DNA of 64,000 nt from Salinarchaeum laminariae (GTDB lineage Archaea > Halobacteriota > Halobacteria > Halobacteriales > Salinarchaeaceae), in the NCBI RefSeq assembly GCF_023204835.1, contig NZ_CP096270.1, positions 2,806,907 to 2,870,906 of the forward strand. The letters run 5' to 3'. Both the position numbers and the translations under genes were made by a program. Shown here in pieces: positions 26,233 to 35,992 of the stretch. Within the stretch, counting starts at the first letter, position 1; each line of letters starts with the position of its first letter. The notes beneath the pieces are model-generated. The model was given only the letters and a program-made list of their open reading frames with translations, was not told the origin of the DNA and made no database searches.

Positions 26233-29200
26233 TCAGTCGTCGTCAGCAGCCGGCGCAGGGGCCTCTTCGCGGTCGGCTCGCGGACCCTCCAACTCCACGT
26301 CTGGCAGAAGATCTCGGAGGTAGCGCCCAGTGTGGCTCTCTTCAGTCCGCGCGACGTCCTCGGGCGTGCCCGCAGCGACGACGTCGCCACCCGCTTCGCC
26401 ACCCTCGGGACCGAGGTCGATGACGTGGTCGGCGTTTTTCACCAGGTCGAGCTCGTGCTCGACGACGATCACGGTGTTTCCGCGGTCGGCGAGTCGATGA
26501 AGCACCTCGATGAGCTTGCGCTCGTCCTCTGAGTGGAGCCCGGTCGTCGGCTCGTCGAGGAGATAGCACGCGTCGCCCTTGTCCTTCTTCCCGAGCTCCT
26601 CGGCGAGCTTGATGCGCTGGGCCTCGCCGCCCGAGAGCGTCGTCGAGGGCTGGCCGAGCTTCATGTAGGTAAGGCCGACGTCCTTCAGGAGCTTCAGCCG
26701 GCGCTCGATGCGGGAGTCGTGCTCGAAGAACTCGTAGGCCTCCTCGACGGTCATGTCGAGGACGTCGGCGATCGTCTTGCCCTTGTACTCGACGTCGAGC
26801 GTCTCGGCGTTGTACCGGGCGCCGCCACACTCCTCGCAGGGGACGTGCACGTCCGAGAGGAAGTTCATCTCGATGCGAACGGTGCCCTGCCCGCCACACT
26901 CCTCACAGCGACCGCCCTTGACGTTGAACGAGAAGCGGCCGACCTCGTACCCGCGGCGTTTCGCGAGCTCGGTCTCGGCGAACAGATCCCGGATGTGATC
27001 GAAGACGTTGGTGTAGGTCGCCGGGTTCGAGCGCGGAGTCCGCCCGATCGGGCTCTGGTCGATGAGCCGCACGGTTTCGATTTCCTCTGGCACCTCGACG
27101 GCGTCGTGTTCGCCGGGCTCGACGTCCGTGTTGCCGTGCATCTCCCGAGCGAGGGACTTGTAGAGGACGTCGTGCATCAGCGTCGACTTCCCCGACCCCG
27201 AGACGCCGGTGATCGAGACGATGGAGCCAAGCGGAAACTCGACGTCGAGATCCCGGAGGTTGTGCTGGCGAGCGCCCGCAACGACGAGTTCGTCCTCGGA
27301 TTCGCGGCGTTCGTCGGGTACCGGAATCTGTTTGCGCCCGGAGAGGTAGTCGCCGGTGACTGACTCCTCGCAGGCCTCGACCTCCGCCGTGTCGCCGTGG
27401 ACGACGACCTCGCCGCCGCGCTTGCCGGGGCCGGGGCCGAGGTCGATCACGGAGTCGGCGCGGCGCATCGTCGCGGTGTCGTGTTCGACGACGAGCAGCG
27501 TGTTGCCGAGATCGCGGAGCTCTTCGAGCGTGTTGAGCAGCCGATCGTTGTCCCGCTGGTGGAGCCCGATCGATGGCTCGTCGAGCACGTAGAGCACGCC
27601 GACGAGACCGGAGCCGATCTGGGTCGCGAGCCGAATGCGCTGGCTCTCACCCCCGGAGAGCGTCGAGGCCTCGCGGTCGAGCGTGAGGTAGTCGAGACCG
27701 ACCTCGCACATGAACCCCAGCCGCGCCCGGATCTCCTTGAGGATCTCCTCGGCGATCGTGCGGTCGCGCTCGCTCATCGTCTCTTCCATCCCCTCGAAGT
27801 GGTCGAGGGTGTCGCCGATCGACATCCGATTGACCTCGGTGATCGCCGTTCCGTCGACGAGGACGCCCCGCGAGGCTGGCTTCAGTCGCGTTCCCTCGCA
27901 CTCCGGACACGTCGTTACCGACATGAACTCCTCGATGTGCTCGCGCGTATTGTCCGAGTCCGTCTCGATGTATCGTCGTTCGAGGTTCGGAACGACGCCC
28001 TCGAAGGGCTGTTCCTTGTGCCGGGTGCCGTTGGAGGTCGTCCACTCGAAGACGACGTCCTCGTAGGTCCCATAGAGGAAGGCGTCCTGCACCTCCTCGG
28101 GGAGATCCTCGAACGCCATCGTCAGCGGCACGTCGAAGTGATCGGCGACGGACTGGAGGCGCCGTCGGTAGTACGTCCGGTTGAAGCTCCAGGGCTCGAA
28201 GACGTGCTTGATCGGTTTGGAAGGATCCTCGATCACGAGATCCTCGCTGACCTCCTTCGTCTCGCCGATCCCCTCACACTCCGGGCAGGCGCCGTGTGGG
28301 CTGTTGAAGGAGAAGGATCGGGTCTCGATCTCGGGGAGGTCGATGCCGCAGTCGGTGCAGGCCAGCTCCTCGGAGAGTTCGACGACGAGGCGGTCGTCGG
28401 TCGTGGAGCCGTCCGCGTCGGCTCCGTCCTCCTCCTCCTCCTCCTCCGCCACTTCCTCGATCTCCGTGTGATCGTGGTCGGCGCCACCGGCAAGGTCGCC
28501 GGTCGAGCGAGCGCGAGAGCCCAGCGAGTCGGCGGCGCCCTCCGGTGCGTCGGGGAGGATCACTTTGAGCACGCCGTCGGCCTCATCGAGAGCGAGTTCG
28601 ACGGAGTCGGCGATCCGCGATCGGTCTTCGGGGTCGAGCGTCACGCGGTCCACGATCACGTCGATCGTGTGATCGTAGTTCTCGTCGAGATCGGGGATCT
28701 CCAGCGTGAGATCGTGCTCCTCGCCGTCGACCTCGACGCGGCCGTAGCCGTCGGCTTTCAGCTCCTCGAAGAGGTCCTCGAACGCGCCCTTCTGATCCCG
28801 GACGACCGGTGCCGCGACCTTCGCTTTCGTTCCCTCGGGGAGTTCGAGCAGGCGAGTAACCATCGTGCTCGCGGACTGCTCGCCGACAGGCTGGCCACAC
28901 TCGGGGCAGTGCGGGGTTCCGGTTCGGGCGTAGAGCAGACGGAGGTAGTCGTGTAGCTCGGTGACGGTCCCGACGGTCGATCGCGGGTTGTTCGCGGCGT
29001 TCTTCTGGTCGATCGAGATCGCAGGGGAGAGTCCCTCGACCTTCTCGACCTGTGGCTTGTCCATCTGCCCGAGGAAGTTTCGGGCGTAGGCCGACAGCGA
29101 CTCGATGTAGCGGCGTTGCCCTTCGGCGTAGACGGTGTCGAAGGCGAGGGAGGACTTCCCGGACCCGGAGAGGCCGGTGACGACGGTGAACTCCTCGCGG

Positions 29201-29268
29201 GGGATGTCCACGTCGAGGTCCGCGAGGTTGTTCTCCGCCGCGCCCCGCACCTCGATGTGCTCGGTCAT
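26233..29268 (-). CDS. uvrA: UvrABC excinuclease subunit A
   Basis: Damage-recognition ATPase of nucleotide excision repair, 1011 residues. Two ABC modules are seen: Walker A GLSGSGKSSLAFDT (~33) and GVSGSGKSTLMHDV (~690), signatures TLSGGESQRIRLA and TLSGGEAQRIKLA, and zinc fingers (CPECEG, CEECGG). An acidic insert (EEEEEEDGADADGS, ~285-305, encoded by a CTC-rich stretch near 28430-28450) interrupts the first half. The start at 29268 (MTEHIEVRGA) gives the normal N-terminus; a frame opening at 29295 adds nine residues. uvrB and uvrC are not in this window. Confidence 0.96.
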   Translation of the reverse strand: MTEHIEVRGAAENNLADLDVDIPREEFTVVTGLSGSGKSSLAFDTVYAEGQRRYIESLSAYARNFLGQMDKPQVEKVEGLSPAISIDQKNAANNPRSTVGTVTELHDYLRLLYARTGTPHCPECGQPVGEQSASTMVTRLLELPEGTKAKVAAPVVRDQKGAFEDLFEELKADGYGRVEVDGEEHDLTLEIPDLDENYDHTIDVIVDRVTLDPEDRSRIADSVELALDEADGVLKVILPDAPEGAADSLGSRARSTGDLAGGADHDHTEIEEVAEEEEEEDGADADGSTTDDRLVVELSEELACTDCGIDLPEIETRSFSFNSPHGACPECEGIGETKEVSEDLVIEDPSKPIKHVFEPWSFNRTYYRRRLQSVADHFDVPLTMAFEDLPEEVQDAFLYGTYEDVVFEWTTSNGTRHKEQPFEGVVPNLERRYIETDSDNTREHIEEFMSVTTCPECEGTRLKPASRGVLVDGTAITEVNRMSIGDTLDHFEGMEETMSERDRTIAEEILKEIRARLGFMCEVGLDYLTLDREASTLSGGESQRIRLATQIGSGLVGVLYVLDEPSIGLHQRDNDRLLNTLEELRDLGNTLLVVEHDTATMRRADSVIDLGPGPGKRGGEVVVHGDTAEVEACEESVTGDYLSGRKQIPVPDERRESEDELVVAGARQHNLRDLDVEFPLGSIVSITGVSGSGKSTLMHDVLYKSLAREMHGNTDVEPGEHDAVEVPEEIETVRLIDQSPIGRTPRSNPATYTNVFDHIRDLFAETELAKRRGYEVGRFSFNVKGGRCEECGGQGTVRIEMNFLSDVHVPCEECGGARYNAETLDVEYKGKTIADVLDMTVEEAYEFFEHDSRIERRLKLLKDVGLTYMKLGQPSTTLSGGEAQRIKLAEELGKKDKGDACYLLDEPTTGLHSEDERKLIEVLHRLADRGNTVIVVEHELDLVKNADHVIDLGPEGGEAGGDVVAAGTPEDVARTEESHTGRYLRDLLPDVELEGPRADREEAPAPAADDD

Positions 29269-29467
29269 TCGGACAGCGGTAAGCGCGGGCGCCACGTGTA
29301 CCCATCGGTTTCGGAAGCCAGCCCCTTGCTATCGACTCACGACCAGCGTCCGCGGGCGACCCCGGCAGTAGCAGGCGGTCCACAAACACATACGGCGGAA
29401 TCGGAAGAGGTACGCAACGTCTGGCACCAGCACAACGCCTAACCGGCAGCGCTCGGGACACCGCAGT

Positions 29468-29764
29468 ATGACCGACGCCGAGCAGACGACTCGCGAGCGG
29501 ATCGCCGAGCGGCTCCGCGAGGGCCCAGCCACGGCGAGTGACCTCGCCGATCACTTCACGATCCCGACCGACGTCGCGATCGACCACGTTCGCCACGTCG
29601 CGTCGACGCTCGACGGCACCGGCGAGCAGGTCGTCGTCGCACCGCCGGAATGCCGGGAGTGTGGGTTCGACGGATTCGACGATCCCGCGAACCGACCGTC
29701 GCGTTGTCCCGACTGCAAGAGCGAATCGCTGGCCGAGCCGACGTTCGCGATCGAGAGCGCCTAA
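29468..29764 (+). CDS. HTH plus zinc-ribbon transcription regulator-like protein
   Basis: A 98-residue protein: a winged HTH (TASDLADHFTIPTDVAIDHV, ~21-41) followed by a C-terminal zinc ribbon with two Cys pairs (CREC and CPDC). This is the architecture of COG3357-type predicted archaeal regulators. The start is supported by a weak TATA-like CCTAAC at 29438-29443. It is divergent from uvrA, about 200 bases away. The 559 bases downstream hold two structured repeats. Target genes are unknown. Confidence 0.8.
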   Translation: MTDAEQTTRERIAERLREGPATASDLADHFTIPTDVAIDHVRHVASTLDGTGEQVVVAPPECRECGFDGFDDPANRPSRCPDCKSESLAEPTFAIESA

Positions 29765-29813
29765 GGATTGTTGGAGCGTCGATCGCTTGTTCAGGATCGT
29801 TTTCCACATCGTT

Positions 29814-30044
29814 GGAAGCCCCCTCCCGCTCGACGCAGCTACCTCGTTTCGCTCCTCGGCTCGCTTCGCTCGCCTGCGGTGCTTATTCCGAAAGACGTCG
29901 CCTTGCTCGTCTTTCGACGTTCGCCTCGCACCGAGAGACTCACTTCGTTCGTCTCTCGAGCCCTGCTTCGCTTCGCTCAGCAGGACTCCGCTCGGCTCAC
30001 CGTCGGTACGCCGGACGAGCTGTCGGCCCCTTCCAGTCCCGCCC
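29814..30044 (-). repeat. Structured intergenic repeat, copy C (long, with internal hairpins)
   Basis: Longest copy (231 bases), in reverse orientation: GGAAGCCCCC at the left, CCCCTTCCAGTCCCGCCC at the right. The interior holds three further inverted repeats in series. These are CGAAAGACG/CGTCTTTCG (29889-29897/29908-29916), CGAGAGAC/GTCTCTCG (29932-29939/29951-29958) and CCTGCT/AGCAGG (29962-29967/29979-29984). Their loops are alike, TTCG-T/C-TC-like. The outer arms pair only over about 5 bp (GCTCG/CGAGC). Confidence 0.65.
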
Positions 30045-30162
30045 GGGGCCGATCCCTGGAGCACTATAGCCGCGGGCTGTCGATAGCTATGGCAGCGATG
30101 GATCGACGGCAAGCAATAGCCCCCAAGTCCACCGGAGCGAAGGCTCGCCTGAACGTCGCCGG

Positions 30163-30276
30163 GTGGGACTGGAAGGGGCCGAGCGTTGCGGGAAGCACGG
30201 GGAAGCAAGCACTGGAGCGAGCGCTAGCGAGTGAAGCGCACAGCGAGCCGCGCGACCGCAACGCTCGGGGGCTTCC
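30163..30276 (+). repeat. Structured intergenic repeat, copy D
   Basis: Opposite orientation to copy C, 118 bases after it, so the two GGGACTGGAAGGGGC ends face each other. It begins GTGGGACTGGAAGGGGCC and ends GGGGGCTTCC. Inner arms GAGCGTTGCGG (30181-30191) and CCGCAACGCTC (30256-30266) are perfectly complementary over 11 bp. This is one of the clearest stems in the set. It lies downstream of pabC, between it and the HTH/zinc-ribbon gene. Confidence 0.72.
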
Positions 30277-30323
30277 GAGCAGTTCGCTATCGTGGCGGTC
30301 GGTAAGCAGCCAAAATCGGCGTA

Positions 30324-31187
30324 TCAGTAGTGTCGCTCCTCGACCAACTCGTCGAAGAGCCGCGATAGCAACTCCGTCACCGCCCCACCGCCCACTGAAA
30401 TCCCATCGACCTCGTCAACGGGCCGGAGTTCCCACGTCGTGTTCGTGAGGAAGGCCTCCCGTGCCTCGCGAACGTCGGAGGGCTCGTAGGTCCCGGTGCG
30501 GACCGGCACCCCGGCGTCTTCCGCGAGATCGATCACTACCCGGCGAGTGATTCCGGGCAGGAGGTCCCGCGTCGCGCTCGGCGTGTGCAGCGCGTCGTCG
30601 TGGACGAAGAAGACGTTGCTCGCTGCACCCTCGACGACGGCACCCTCCGTATCGCGGAGCAGCGCCTCGTCTGCCGTATCGATCAGCTCCGCACGGGCGA
30701 GGATACCGTTGAGGTAGTTGTGCGTCTTCGCGGAGGCTGGGATGGCCGAATCGGGCATCCGCCGGGTTTTGACTGTCTGCAGGGTCGCCGGGTCGTCCCA
30801 GACCGATTCGCCGTCGACGCCGCCCCGTGGAAGCCCCTTTGCGTACACGACGACGGTCGGATCGACGTCGGGATCGGGCGTGAGTTTCCCGGGCTGGACG
30901 CCGCGCGTGATCGAGCATTTGACGTAGGCGTCGTCGAACTCGTTGGCGGCAATCGTCTCGTCGATGCGCTCGCGCAGCTCGGCACGATCGATACCGTGGT
31001 CGATCGAGAGCGCCTCGCAGGTCCGGTCGAGCCGGTCAGCGTGGGCCTCCCACTCGAATATATCGCCGCCGTAGGCCCGGAGCGTCTCGAAGGCGCCGTC
31101 GCCGTACTGGAAGCCGCGGTCTTCGACGCTCACGGTCGCTTCCTCGGCCGGGACGATCTCGCCGTCGAGGTTGAACTGTGGACTCAC
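30324..31187 (-). CDS. pabC: Aminodeoxychorismate lyase-like PLP enzyme (class IV)
   Basis: Class IV PLP enzyme, 287 residues, taken as 4-amino-4-deoxychorismate lyase, which releases p-aminobenzoate for folate. The PLP lysine is in ASAKTHNYLNGILA (~150). The cofactor-phosphate motif EGAASNVFFV follows (~185), and EDRGFQYGDGAFET marks the N-terminal domain. GTG start in a GTGA overlap with pabA. Sequence alone does not separate it cleanly from branched-chain or D-amino acid transaminases; the operon context is the main argument. Confidence 0.82.
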   Translation of the reverse strand: MSPQFNLDGEIVPAEEATVSVEDRGFQYGDGAFETLRAYGGDIFEWEAHADRLDRTCEALSIDHGIDRAELRERIDETIAANEFDDAYVKCSITRGVQPGKLTPDPDVDPTVVVYAKGLPRGGVDGESVWDDPATLQTVKTRRMPDSAIPASAKTHNYLNGILARAELIDTADEALLRDTEGAVVEGAASNVFFVHDDALHTPSATRDLLPGITRRVVIDLAEDAGVPVRTGTYEPSDVREAREAFLTNTTWELRPVDEVDGISVGGGAVTELLSRLFDELVEERHY

Positions 31188-32008
31188 GATCGATCACCTT
31201 CGACAGCTCCAGATCGCTGGTGTTCTGCAGCGAGCCGACAGAAGCCGGCGACGAGGCGTTTGCCCACCGCGAGCGAGACGCCGTCGGAGTGGCCCTCGCT
31301 GGGCTCGCCACAGGGGGCAGTCACTCCGTCCGCAGTCGTTTCGTTGGCCGTCGCCCCATCGACCGCGGTCGCTCCGTCGCCGTCGGCCTCGACCTCGCCG
31401 GTGAGAATGCTCTCGGGATGGAACTGGACGCCGACGTGGGGGCGCTCGCGATGCCTGACGCCCATCAATACCGAGCGTTCGTCGTCGGTCGTCCAGGCGG
31501 TTTCGAGGAGGTCGGCCGGGAGTTCGGAGCGATCGACGGTGAGCGAGTGGTAGCGACCGACCCGAAACCGATCCGGAAGGCCGCGGTAAAGTCCGCGTCC
31601 GTCGTGTTCGATCGTCGACGGCTTGCCGTGGACGACCTCGGGCGCGAGCTCAACGGTCGCTCCGTTGGCCGCACAGAGCGCCTGATGACCGAGGCAGACG
31701 CCGAGGGCGGGGAGATCGGACTCGGCGAAGAGCGGTACCGAAACGCCGGCGTCCTCGGGACGTCCGGGGCCCGGCGAGACGATTACTCCGTCGGGTGCGA
31801 TCTCGCGAAGGGCCGCGAGGTCGATCGCGTCGTTCCGGCGGACGACGACCTCGCCGGCCAGTTCGCCGACGTACTGGACGAGATTGTACGCGAATGAGTC
31901 GTAGTTGTCGACGACGAGCACGCGCACGTCGGGTACGTCCTCGGGGGAGGGTTCGGCGAGGCCGCGAGGACTCGAACCGTTGGTATGGGGGAGGTCGTCG
32001 GTACTCAC
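31184..32008 (-). CDS. pabA: Glutamine amidotransferase subunit of aminodeoxychorismate/anthranilate synthase
   Basis: Class I glutamine amidotransferase that supplies ammonia to the chorismate-using partner. The 274 residues include an N-terminal ~28-residue disordered extension before [17 protein letters not shown]. The nucleophile Cys is in [12 protein letters not shown] and the His/Glu pair in [10 protein letters not shown]. An Ala/Thr/Asp-rich insert (~215-245) precedes the last helix. GTG start overlapping the pabB stop (GTGA) and GTGA overlap with pabC. A role in tryptophan synthesis is not excluded. Confidence 0.87.
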   Translation of the reverse strand: MSTDDLPHTNGSSPRGLAEPSPEDVPDVRVLVVDNYDSFAYNLVQYVGELAGEVVVRRNDAIDLAALREIAPDGVIVSPGPGRPEDAGVSVPLFAESDLPALGVCLGHQALCAANGATVELAPEVVHGKPSTIEHDGRGLYRGLPDRFRVGRYHSLTVDRSELPADLLETAWTTDDERSVLMGVRHRERPHVGVQFHPESILTGEVEADGDGATAVDGATANETTADGVTAPCGEPSEGHSDGVSLAVGKRLVAGFCRLAAEHQRSGAVEGDRS

Positions 32009-33621
32009 GCGCTCTCACCTCCATCTTCGACGGTGAATGAGGCGCGCTCGCCCAGCGCCCGATCGACGGCGTTGACGAGCGCACGGCCCTTGTCCAGCGT
32101 CTCCTCGTACTCGCGCTCGGGCACCGAATCGTGGACGATCCCGGCGCCGACCCGCAGATCGTACCGATCGTCGTGGCGAACGAGCGTCCTGATGACGATG
32201 TTGAGCGTGGCCGACCCGTCGAAGCCGAAGATCCCGATCGAACCGGTGTATGGGCCGCGACGGGTCCTCTCGAGCTCGTCGATGATCTCCATCGTCCGGG
32301 GTTTCGGCGCGCCGGTGATGGTCCCGCCCGGAAACACCGCGGCGATCGCATCTGCGAGCGATGCGCCCTCGCGCAGACGGCCCTCGACGAGCGAGACGAG
32401 ATGCATCACCTCGGAGTAGCGATCGACCCGACGGTACTCGGTGACGTCGACGCTGCCGTATGCCGCAACCTTACCAAGATCGTTGCGCTCGAGATCGACC
32501 AACATCGCATGCTCGGCACGCTCCTTCTCGTCGCCAGTGAGTTCGGCTTCGAAATCGGCGTCCTCGGATGGCTCCTCGCTCCGCGGCCGGGTGCCGGCGA
32601 TCGGCTCCGTGGCGATGCGATCGCCGTCGCGGTCCAGAAGCAGTTCCGGACTCGCGCTCACGAGATCGGCGGCTGGGAACTCCAGCAGGGCGGAGTACGG
32701 CGCAGGATTCACGGAGCGGAGGGCGTCGTAGGCCGCGACCGGATGCACCGCGGCCGGCGCGGAGAGGCGCTGGGAGACGTTCGCCTGGAAGGTATCGCCC
32801 GCTCGGACGTACTCCTTGACCGCTCGAACGCGGTCGGCGTAGGCGTCTGGCGGACAGTCGCTCTCGAAGGTGGCGGCCTCCGGCGTCGATTCGCTGGTCG
32901 GTGGCTGGGCGTCGATAGCTGGATCGCCACCCTCGATTCGCTCGACGAGCGCCTGCGCTCGCTGCGTTCCTCGTTCGAACGCCCGCTCTCGTCCCTCGCT
33001 GGTTTCGGCCTCGATCCGTGGACAGGCGGTGATTCGAAGCGTCGTCAGGCCGTCATCGTCCACCGGGCACTCCCACGCTGCGAGCCGGTCGAAGAGGGCC
33101 ACCTGGAGCTGCGGAAGCCCGCGATCGTCGACCGCCTCCGCCGGCAACGTCTCCAGTTCGCGTGCGACGTCGTAGGAGAGCCAGCCGATCGCGCCACAGG
33201 GGTACGGAACGTCGCAGTCGCCTCGTTGGAGGGTCTCGGCAGCGAGCCGACCCTCGAGGGCGGCAAGCGTCGGTGAATCCGCTCCGCTGGGAGCGCGTCC
33301 GGGGTGATAATCCGTGGCGTTCGGATCCATCCCCTCTCTACCATTGCCCAGCGAGACCGCGTCGGGCCCGACGGTAAGCCGCTCGATGGGTTCGACGCCG
33401 AAGTAGCCCCAGCCGGGCTGCCCGCCGCTGGTTTCGAGGAACGCGCCGCCGAGGACACTGTCCGAAGCGTCACCGCGCTCACCGCTCCGAGCCCGCCGGT
33501 ACGCGTCGAAGGGGTCGTCGACCGCAAACTGAACCTCGACAGGCACCCGCGCGCCGATCGGTGCGTCGGCGGCCGTCGCCAGGAATGCGTCCCGGTCGGT
33601 GACGACGGTCGCCCCGCTCAT
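32005..33621 (-). CDS. pabB: Chorismate-utilising component I (aminodeoxychorismate/anthranilate synthase)
   Basis: Component I of the TrpE/PabB family, 538 residues, converting chorismate to 4-amino-4-deoxychorismate (or anthranilate). The C-terminal domain has [47 protein letters not shown] and [13 protein letters not shown], all family hallmarks. The residue before GT is Ala (PIAGT); the best-studied PabB enzymes have Lys there and anthranilate synthases Ala. The pabC-like partner argues for pABA. The start at 33621 sits 23-30 bases after a TATA-like ACAATACG (33644-33651). First gene of a fully overlapping three-gene operon. Confidence 0.85.
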   Translation of the reverse strand: MSGATVVTDRDAFLATAADAPIGARVPVEVQFAVDDPFDAYRRARSGERGDASDSVLGGAFLETSGGQPGWGYFGVEPIERLTVGPDAVSLGNGREGMDPNATDYHPGRAPSGADSPTLAALEGRLAAETLQRGDCDVPYPCGAIGWLSYDVARELETLPAEAVDDRGLPQLQVALFDRLAAWECPVDDDGLTTLRITACPRIEAETSEGRERAFERGTQRAQALVERIEGGDPAIDAQPPTSESTPEAATFESDCPPDAYADRVRAVKEYVRAGDTFQANVSQRLSAPAAVHPVAAYDALRSVNPAPYSALLEFPAADLVSASPELLLDRDGDRIATEPIAGTRPRSEEPSEDADFEAELTGDEKERAEHAMLVDLERNDLGKVAAYGSVDVTEYRRVDRYSEVMHLVSLVEGRLREGASLADAIAAVFPGGTITGAPKPRTMEIIDELERTRRGPYTGSIGIFGFDGSATLNIVIRTLVRHDDRYDLRVGAGIVHDSVPEREYEETLDKGRALVNAVDRALGERASFTVEDGGESA

Positions 33622-33643
33622 ACCCGAGGCAAGCGCGGCTGTC

Positions 33644-33651
33644 CGTATTGT
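33644..33651 (-). promoter_or_regulatory. TATA-like box for the pabBAC operon
   Basis: ACAATACG on the minus strand, 23-30 bases before the pabB ATG at 33621. It favours this start over the frame opening at 33720. Confidence 0.4.
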
Positions 33652-33737
33652 CCTTGCGGTCGCTGGAGAGGAACTGACACGCCGCGTGCTCGGAGTGGAC
33701 GCGTGGCGATAGGCTCGCAAAAACGAGTCGGCGCCAG

Positions 33738-34415
33738 TCAGTACTCGGCGGCCTGGTCGATCCAGCCCTGAATGCGGCCTTCGGCGATCTCGGTGGCCTC
33801 GGCGAGCTCGCCTGCGTCCGCGGCTGCGAGGTCGGCGACGGAGTCGACGTCAGCGTTGCCGAGTCGCTCGGCGTAAGCGGGCCCGATCCCGTTGAGTGAA
33901 TCGACCGGCTCGCCGCCGGTCGCATCTTCGTCCTCGTCGGCGTCAGCGTCGGGGGCCTCCTCAGAATCGTCCGTCGCAGTGTCGTCCGCCTCGTCGGCGG
34001 GCTCCTCGGCGTCGGGGATCTCGACTGGCTCAGTCGTCGCCTCTTCGTCTTCCGCATCTTCAGCTGCGGTCTCGTCATCGGGTAGGTCGTCCTCCGCCGA
34101 CTCGTTCTCGGCAGGCTCGACGTCCCCAGATTCGGCGTCACCCGTTGCCCCGGAGGTGTCGTCTTCGGTCGACTCCTCGGCAGCAGCGTCGTCACTCACC
34201 GTGTCGTCGCTCGCTGTGTCGTCACTCGTCGCGGTCTCGCTGAATCCACCGACTGCTGCACTGTCGCCGTCGTGGGACCCGTCGTCGACCTCGGCCCCCT
34301 TCACGGCTGCCTCGTTCTCGGGATCGTGCTCGACGGTGACGGTGACGTCACGGTCCTGATCGGCCCCGGAGTCGCCGAGACCGAGGAGAGACTTCAGTTT
34401 GCGGAGTATGGGCAT
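33738..34415 (-). CDS. Acidic protein with C-terminal helix-hairpin-helix domain
   Basis: A 225-residue protein. A short basic N-terminal helix ([14 protein letters not shown]) leads into ~140 residues of Asp/Glu/Ser/Thr/Ala low-complexity sequence. It ends in a helix-hairpin-helix domain ([20 protein letters not shown], ~165-185, to the end). The basic helix, acidic tether and HhH unit suggest a nucleic-acid-binding or scaffolding protein; the partner is unknown. The ATG at 34415 is backed by a TATA-like CATTAA (34442-34447). Confidence 0.75.
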   Translation of the reverse strand: MPILRKLKSLLGLGDSGADQDRDVTVTVEHDPENEAAVKGAEVDDGSHDGDSAAVGGFSETATSDDTASDDTVSDDAAAEESTEDDTSGATGDAESGDVEPAENESAEDDLPDDETAAEDAEDEEATTEPVEIPDAEEPADEADDTATDDSEEAPDADADEDEDATGGEPVDSLNGIGPAYAERLGNADVDSVADLAAADAGELAEATEIAEGRIQGWIDQAAEY

Positions 34416-34441
34416 ACCCAACTGTAGGTCCGGCCCCGGTG

Positions 34442-34447
34442 TTAATG
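34442..34447 (-). promoter_or_regulatory. TATA-like box for the acidic HhH gene
   Basis: CATTAA on the minus strand, 27-32 bases upstream of the ATG at 34415, fitting a leaderless start. Confidence 0.45.
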
Positions 34448-34499
34448 CCACCGACTCAGCGGGCGAGCGGACGGAATCGCGGAGTGGCGGCTACCAGCA

Positions 34500-35297
34500 C
34501 TACGCCAGATGGTCACGCAGCGCGGCGTTCATCGCGTCGACCGGAGCGTCCCGGCCCGTCCAGCGTTCGAAGGCCGCGACGCCCTGGTAGAGCAGCATCC
34601 AGCCGCCGTCGATCGTCCGGGCTCCGGCGGCGGCAGCGTCGCGGAGCAGCCTGGTCTCCAGCGGGCTGTAGACGGCGTCGAAGACGACGAGGTCGTCGTG
34701 GAGTGGCTCTGGGGCGATCGGCGATTCGTCCTCCTCCATGCCGACGCTGGTCGCGTTCGCGAGCACGTCCGCGTCGGCGAGAAGCTCGGGAACGGCGTCG
34801 AGTTCGTGACCGGTCGCGCCGGGCACGTCGGCGGCGAGATCGTGGGCGTTCGAGGCCGTCCGATTCGCGACGTGGACCGTCGCGCCGGCGTCCGCGAGCG
34901 CGAACGCGATCGCGCGGCCGGCACCACCCGCACCGACCTGAACGGCAGTCGCGCCCTCGAGATCGAAGTCGTGGTGGGCGAAGCTCCGGCGGACTCCCGC
35001 GACGTCGGTGTTGTGGCCGGTCGGATGATCGCCCGAGAAGTCGACGGTGTTGACCGCGCCCACGCGCTCTGCGGTCGCGTCAGGATCGACGACGTCGAGG
35101 ACGTCCTGTTTGAACGGAATCGTGACGTTCAGGCCCGCGACGTCGAGGTCTGCGGCGGCCCGGATCGCCGCGGCTGCGTCCTCCGGTTCGAAGGTGACGT
35201 AGCGCGCGTCGATCCCGAGTTCGTCGTACCCAGCCTCGTGCATCGGCGGCGAGAGAGAGTGACCGACGGGATTTCCGATGAGTCCGTAGACGTCCAT
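34500..35297 (-). CDS. aroE: Shikimate dehydrogenase
   Basis: NADP-dependent shikimate dehydrogenase of the aromatic amino-acid pathway, 265 residues. Substrate-site motifs [13 protein letters not shown] (~15) and [11 protein letters not shown] (~60) are intact, as are GAVNTV, HNTDVAG, the Rossmann [13 protein letters not shown] (~125) and NATSVGM. The start at 35297 ([12 protein letters not shown]) gives the normal N-terminus; the longer frame adds 25 unlikely residues. Close to the pab operon, which draws on the same pathway, but separately transcribed. Confidence 0.94.
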   Translation of the reverse strand: MDVYGLIGNPVGHSLSPPMHEAGYDELGIDARYVTFEPEDAAAAIRAAADLDVAGLNVTIPFKQDVLDVVDPDATAERVGAVNTVDFSGDHPTGHNTDVAGVRRSFAHHDFDLEGATAVQVGAGGAGRAIAFALADAGATVHVANRTASNAHDLAADVPGATGHELDAVPELLADADVLANATSVGMEEDESPIAPEPLHDDLVVFDAVYSPLETRLLRDAAAAGARTIDGGWMLLYQGVAAFERWTGRDAPVDAMNAALRDHLA

Positions 35298-35432
35298 GTT
35301 CGCTCGGTCGTGGCCCCGGGCTTTGTCGCTTGCGCGTTCGACCGTCGGTAACGCCTCCGCAAGCGGGTCCACGTGCGATCCCCTCTGCCAGGAGCACCGG
35401 CGCTTTTGCCAGCGGCAATCGAACCATCAGGC

Positions 35433-35936
35433 ATGCACGTCGGCGTCATCTCCGACACCCACGACAACGTCGAAGCGGTCGAACGGGCTGTAGCAGCATT
35501 CGAATCACGCGAGGTCGAGACCGTGGTTCACTGCGGCGACGTGATCGCCCCGCCCGTCGTCGCCTACTTCGACGGGCTGGACGTCCACGCAGTGCTCGGG
35601 AACAACGACGGGGAGCTAGACGGACTCGAATCGGCATTTAGAAATCTCAGCACCGATTCGGCGCTGCACGGTCGGTTCGCGGCCCTCAGCTTCGACGGGT
35701 TCGAGATCGCGGCCCTGCACGGCGAGGATCTCGAGGCGGTCGAGGAGTTGGCCGCCAGCGGCGAGTACGATCTCGTCTGTCACGGCCATCACCACGAGGC
35801 CGTCGAGCGGACGGTCGGCGAGGCAACCGTCCTCAACCCCGGCGCGCTGTTCCAGGCGGTACCGGCCTCCGAGCACAGCGTCGCGATCGTCGACACCGAC
35901 GACGGCTCTATCGAGTTCGTGAACGTCGCGGAGTGA
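35433..35936 (+). CDS. YfcE/MJ0936-type metallophosphoesterase
   Basis: Calcineurin-fold phosphodiesterase of 167 residues. All metal-binding motifs are present: VISDTHDN (~5-12), VVHCGDVIAP (~35), LGNNDGE (~60), ALHGED (~90) and LVCHGHHHEA (~113). Members of this group hydrolyse phosphodiesters in vitro; the natural substrate is unsettled. Divergent from aroE. Converges on the FAH-family gene 56 bases downstream. Confidence 0.9.
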   Translation: MHVGVISDTHDNVEAVERAVAAFESREVETVVHCGDVIAPPVVAYFDGLDVHAVLGNNDGELDGLESAFRNLSTDSALHGRFAALSFDGFEIAALHGEDLEAVEELAASGEYDLVCHGHHHEAVERTVGEATVLNPGALFQAVPASEHSVAIVDTDDGSIEFVNVAE

Positions 35937-35992
35937 GCAACCGGTCGGAGACGTGGAGCGAGCGGGGTGGTCGGGACCAACGGCGGGAAGCG

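Noticed and set aside
28583-30208. 541-residue minus-strand frame across uvrA and the repeats
   Set aside because: It runs through the uvrA gene in another frame and through the intergenic repeats; no start context or domain.
30825-30840. GGAAGCCCCTTTG inside pabC, resembling the repeat end
   Set aside because: It lies in the coding sequence of a conserved enzyme and has no second end, so it is a chance match.
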